Made by a program: the position numbers and the translations under genes. Below the pieces are notes generated by a model that saw only the letters and a program-made list of their open reading frames with translations, did not search any database and was not told the DNA's origin. A DNA stretch of 64,000 nt from Capillidium heterosporum (taxonomy: Eukaryota > Entomophthoromycota > Entomophthoromycetes > Entomophthorales > Capillidiaceae): assembly GCA_016630905.1 (NCBI GenBank), contig WBMQ01000004.1, forward strand, positions 930,001 to 994,000. The letters run 5' to 3'. Shown here piece by piece: positions 59,886 to 64,000 of this stretch. Each line of letters opens with the position of its first letter. Position 1 is the stretch's first letter.

Positions 59886-60714
59886 TTTTTTATTTTTATA
59901 TTTGAAAACTGAGTGGATCAGGTAATTTTTACGTTTGTACCATTGCTAATTTTGTAGGCAACATAAAAATAAAAATCTAACATTTATTTAATGCCAAATA
60001 AGATCTGTCTAAAATCTGTCGTTTTAAACTATATATGATGAATTTGTTTTTGAAGGTATTTTGTTTTCAAACTCATTTTGTCTTTAATTTCAATGATCTA
60101 TTTAGTATATTGTCTTTGATAATTTGTATATTTAACTTAGATCAAAGTTTATATAGTGAGATTGAATCCTAATTTACCATCAATGTATTTAAAAGTACAA
60201 TTCCTAATAACTTCAAAATCTAAACTGAGTTTTCTGTACAAGTCATTTAACTTTTCTAGTATATATTTGTTTAGCCTTATAAGTATACTATTTAATCCAA
60301 ATATGTAAAGTTTGGTATATGTTTAAATCTGTCTGAGTTGATATAAAATCTAGCTATATACTAGTGCAAATGGCTTAAAGGCTTTGCAATTATGTACTTG
60401 AAAGTTTAAAGCTATATGTTTGCTGGCTTTGATATAGCCATTAGTCTTGCATATATCCCATTTACTATCATCCCGCATTTAAACACTTAACTTTTGGTTA
60501 TACCTCTATAGCTACAACCAAGGCCTAGTAACTGATGCTATTGATTGTTTGAGCTAATCTTACAAGGATAACTTTATCAGTTCCTTGCAACCGGAGAATT
60601 TATCAATGATTCTGACGTAAACTTTTGATTTGATCAGACTTATCTGAATAAAAAGCTTATAAAATTCGAACTGAATTGACATTCAATTCCATCCATTTTC
60701 TTGAACTCTTCAAC
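59886..60714. other. intergenic region
   Basis: AT-rich, nothing recognised. Confidence 0.5.
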
Positions 60715-61644
60715 ATGGATAACAAAAGAGCACTTGAAGATAAACTTTTAGAATACAGTGAATGCGGGAACGTACTCAAGGTCGAAGAGTTACTTAGAAA
60801 TAAAATAAATGTCAATGCTTCACACCCAATAAACCAATGGTATTTGAATATCTTTCATTCATTAATTTGACAATTTAGGACTGCATTGCATTGGGCCGCA
60901 AAGCGTGGGCGTACCGAAGTCGTTAAAAGTTTACTAGCTGCAGGAGCTGACAAGAATATGAAAAATAACAAGTCAGAAACTCCCTCTATGCTAGCGGTAG
61001 ATCCTACTATACTTGAATTACTAGGTATGCTATTATTTGTCATTAAAGTAACAATTTTAGGCGATAGTAGTCATTTTGTTGTTGAGAAAACCCAGCCAAA
61101 AGAATCTTTATCCTTCCTACCAAACTATTTAGTTACCGACACCGAACAATTGGAGGCTATGAAGAAAGAGATTCAACTACAGCAACAGGAAACAACCACT
61201 CTACCAAGTAGGTATTCTATAATCAAGCCATACTTATATTGCCCTGTAGGTTCTAAAAGCTACACCAACAATCTTCAGCATTTCCACCGTGAAGATGCAT
61301 CAATAGAGGTCTATATCTTTCACCTCGTTGAAAACCAACCAAAGATCTTTGGGATTACCTTTATTTCAACCATTCAAACCACCCGACAGTTGCTCGATCA
61401 AATCTACAAGGTAACAGCTAAATTTAACTATAAATTGATGATTTAAAAGGAAATGAAGGCAAATTCTTACTTGCAAAACTGCTTGGATATCTCGGTTATA
61501 AAGGCTGAATCTAGATTTAGAGAGAAACTGGTCGTACCCATCTACTCTGGGCAGTACCACCTACCCGTCGTCAAATTTTTAGATGCAAGCAAAGGGGATT
61601 CCATCCTACTATCCCCTATCAACACTCTGTACAAACAAGTTTAA
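60715..61644 (+). CDS. ANKRD40-like ankyrin-repeat protein
   Basis: Exons 60715-60839, 60879-61024, 61061-61410, 61450-61644. The N-terminal ankyrin repeats (about residues 1-90) include N-Q-W-T-A-L-H-W-A-A-K-R-G-R-T-E-V-V and L-L-A-A-G-A-D-K-N-M. Then comes LSFLPNYLVTDTEQ, which matches the LPFVPNYL hallmark that follows the repeats in animal ANKRD40, and a C-terminal alpha/beta segment (EVYIFHLVENQPKIFG...TTRQLLDQIYKEM...) like the conserved end of that family. The animal protein has a long Pro-rich linker that is absent here. No known biochemical role. The match to ANKRD40 is from memory and should be checked by search. Confidence 0.72.
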
Positions 61645-62000
61645 GTATCGGACTGATAAAGTTCAATGCCTTTAAAAAAATTTCAGTGCTATCTAATATA
61701 CTATTTAAAATAAAATGCTTTATATCATAAATATAGTTATGCTGTCTATAAGCTAGCAATGTATACAAATTTAATATTTCATAAACATATATATTTGAAA
61801 TTAAAGTTAGAATATAGTGGTTTAGAATACTTTCTATTTATTAAATGTATAATTTAGTGATAATTGACTTTACCATTAGTATACCAATATAAATAACAAA
61901 CATTTACTTATTATGGTTATTGAAATTGATACATATATATATTAAAAAACGCCCACAACTCTCTATATGGGTTTAGAACGTAGATGGAGCAATATCAGCA
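61645..62000. other. short convergent intergenic region
   Basis: 356 AT-rich bases between two 3' ends; no feature seen. Confidence 0.5.
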
Positions 62001-62697
62001 TCATGATATTAGTAAAAAACGAAATCTAATTTTATTTTCTTTAGTCAATTCATGGGCCTTATCGACTATCTCGTTGTTCTCAAAAGATTTTAGGATGTTG
62101 GCTTCGTACGGGTGCTCAGCTTCGGGAAATATGAGCAATCTTCCGATACGGTAGTCCCGTAATCTATTCTTGGGCAACATACCCGAGACTGCTCTCTTTA
62201 TAATCTAAAAGATAAAAGTTAGCTTTGGAATAAAGTAAGTTTACCTCATCGGGGTTTCGTTCCATCATTCGGCTGTAAGGAATCTCTTTCAAACCACCGG
62301 GGAACCCAGAGTGATGTCTATATACTTTCTGCTCGGCTTTCCTTCCAGTTACCTTGACGTGTTTTGCGTTGATAACGACGACATAGTCCCCACAATCAGC
62401 TATACGTTGGTTTTAGGTTAGTCGATGAATAAAGCAAATTCTTTTGAAATAAAACTATGTTATTTGTACGTACCAGCTGGGTCGTAAATTGGCTTGTGTT
62501 TTCCCATCAAAGTCGTGGCAATTGAAGTTGCCATCCGACCTAATACTCTATCTTTAGCGTCGACCAGATGCCAAACTCGAGCATAAGCTAGTGCGGTCTA
62601 GCAAATTTTTTAGAAAAGTTAGTTTGGTTTCGTTGGGAAGTTGGTTTTGTTGAAAATGAAGGTTGAATACGGTTACCTTTCCTATTGCCTGAGACAT
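62001..62697 (-). CDS. MRPL23: mitochondrial large-subunit ribosomal protein uL13m (MRPL23)
   Basis: Nuclear gene for a mitoribosome protein. Exon 1 is 62697-62677 (M-S-Q-A-I-G-K) and exon 2 starts at 62597; two more short introns follow, one with acceptor near 62398 and one ending near 62207. Blocks: [97 protein letters not shown]. The M-S-Q-x-I-G-x start and the segments K-V-T-G-R-K and [10 protein letters not shown] point to the mitochondrial rather than the cytosolic L13 (L16) paralogue. Stop TGA at 62003-62001. Confidence 0.9.
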
Positions 62698-63639
62698 CTC
62701 TTGTTCTTGGTGGTAAAGTTGAAGTTGAAATTGAGTTGGTAAGGTTGAAAGTTGTAGCAAAATTCTTTTACTTTTCAATTCAGCTAATCAACTTCACTAG
62801 AAACATTTTATACCCAGTGAAGTACACATTCTTTTATATTGATTGGTAGAATTAATGGAATCCCTTCGGGGGCAAATTCATGTAGCCAATATAGGTACAG
62901 TATTCTGGTATTCTTTCAAAAGGATTAGATGCATTTAGAAGCAAAAAAATATACTTTCAAATAAGCACTTGATATAGCCTTTACAACCTATAGGTATGTA
63001 CAAACACTTGAGCGTAATATACTCACATATATATATATATATATATATAGTATGCTTTGAAAGAGACACCATAGTCTTAAAATTATATATGCATTATATT
63101 CTTAATGTAAAGTATTAGTTTATAGAAATTTATGAACACTAATATATTAAGAGAATTCAATCAAGCTTAAAAGTAGCATCTCAAAGGTATGAAAATTAGC
63201 ATTCGTACTATTGCACTCTATTAGGAATATTCCTTAGCTTCAATTAGCTTTTGCACTTTCTACCATTCGCTATAAAGTATCTATTTAGCTTTGAAAGCTT
63301 CCGAAATACAAACATTCAATTCATAGGAGCTTATTGTATACCAAAAAGTATATATAAAATGATAAGTTCTAATAAAGTGATATACTGCTTCATTGAGCTT
63401 TCCAATATAATCAATAGCTCAAGTTATCAAAATAAAAAAACACATCCTAAACATGTACTTCAATTTCAACCTAACAAAGCTAAAATCCAAATAAAAGACA
63501 ATAGTTTACCAATAAACCAAAGGTAAGAGGAACCGATTTTATTGATAGGTTACCAACCAAAATTTAATAGGAATACTAACAGATATTAAATAGGGGACAT
63601 ATGGTAAAGGTAGAGATAAGAATGAATTTAAGGTTGGGG
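62698..63639. other. intergenic region
   Basis: AT-rich; contains the (AT)n run at about 63027-63048. The open frame at 63251-63526 has a composition like its surroundings and no motif. Confidence 0.5.
63027..63048. repeat. (AT)n microsatellite
   Basis: Eleven AT dinucleotides in a row in intergenic DNA. Confidence 0.9.
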
Positions 63640-63774
63640 CTAGAGCGTAACAGATAGGTAGGAGGGTAAATACCAGGTGGAATTTAGGGAAAGCAAGCTA
63701 AAAATTTAGGAGTTGAAGTTAGGGCGAGTTAGTTGGAGCCGAACAAGAGAGGGAGGGAAGGGAGAAATGGAGAT

Positions 63775-64000
63775 TTACCGGAAGGATTTGAGCACTTCAT
63801 TGAACAAACGGTTGATACCACCTTTCTTGCGAGTAGTTTGGGGAAACTGTTGATGGTTACCGTCAGCTGGATTGGGAACGTGACAGGCCGAGTGGCTGCG
63901 ACGGCGTTCCATGCCGAGGCCGGGAGTATTGGGGATGTTGGAGACGCTGGTGGATACGGAGGCGGGATGGGTTGGGGTATCCAAGTTGGGTAAGTTGGAC
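63775..64000 (-). CDS. 3' end of an unidentified basic protein (partial)
   Basis: A minus-strand frame is open from the right edge to TAA at 63777-63775. It reads S/T/P-rich (VSTSVSNIPNTPGLGMERRR, then H-S-A-C-H-V-P-N-P) and ends K-K-G-G-I-N-R-L-F-N-E-V-L-K-S-F-R. Codon-level GC is higher than in the flank. The GTAAATC after S-F could instead be a donor (exon end 63779) joining an exon at 63697-63640; both ends are possible. The overlapping plus-strand frame is its shadow. No family recognised. Confidence 0.5.
   Translation of the reverse strand, partial: SNLPNLDTPTHPASVSTSVSNIPNTPGLGMERRRSHSACHVPNPADGNHQQFPQTTRKKGGINRLFNEVLKSFR

Noticed and set aside
63733-63993. 86-codon plus-strand frame at the right edge
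   Set aside because: The minus-strand frame is open to the edge and has a more protein-like composition; the plus frame is its shadow.
1-64000. CRISPR array, bacterial operon or prophage
   Set aside because: No regular spaced repeats; introns and gene content are fungal.

Overview
The window is nuclear DNA of an AT-rich fungus. Evidence: protein genes are cut by very short introns (mostly 36-50 nt, GT...TAG/AAG ends, several with a CTAAC-type branch site); there is a Zn2Cys6 regulator with a fungal transcription-factor domain, a secreted multicopper oxidase, a fungal-type MRPL23, and transposon relics decayed by what look like transition mutations. An intersectin-like EH-SH3-SH3-DH-PH protein and an ANKRD40-like protein are uncommon in Dikarya, and tRNA-Leu(CAA) has no intron. 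I therefore lean to an early-diverging lineage (for example Zoopagomycota), but I cannot prove this from sequence alone.

Layout, left to right. 1-168: 3' end of a Cys-repeat gene. 387-2175 (-): multicopper oxidase. 4152-6671 (-): RECQ1-type helicase, divergent from RAD54 (7031-10138, +). 10626-12527 (-): TBC-domain protein lacking both catalytic fingers. 12728-12809: tRNA-Leu(CAA). 13417-16031 and 16772-20993 (+): tandem EH/SH3 paralogues; only the second carries RhoGEF DH-PH domains. 21259-28436: a gene-poor stretch with decayed BTB-domain paralogues on the minus strand around an orphan mitochondrial membrane protein (23648-24925, +). 29098-32484 (-): MTR4 exosome helicase. 33257-35705 (-): ABCD-type peroxisomal half transporter. 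37266-38992: two small secreted Gly-rich proteins. 39173-41266 (-): Zn2Cys6 factor. About 45240-55010: nest of solo-LTR-like relics. 56109-57877: Kelch protein. 59202-59885: ribosomal protein uS11 (RPS14). 60715-61644: ANKRD40-like protein. 62001-62697 (-): mitochondrial ribosomal protein uL13m. 63775-64000 (-): end of an unidentified gene.

The genes are ordinary housekeeping functions (recombination repair, RNA decay, endocytosis and actin, fatty-acid import, translation) and do not form an operon-like system. RecQ and RAD54, both recombination proteins, share one 359-bp divergent intergenic region. Four conserved genes (multicopper oxidase, RecQ and both EH/SH3 paralogues) each have one place where the homologous reading frame moves to +1. 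That is either a run of single-base insertions in the assembly or something biological, and it is the first thing to check. All gene names rest on recognition of motifs and remembered family members; no search was run.
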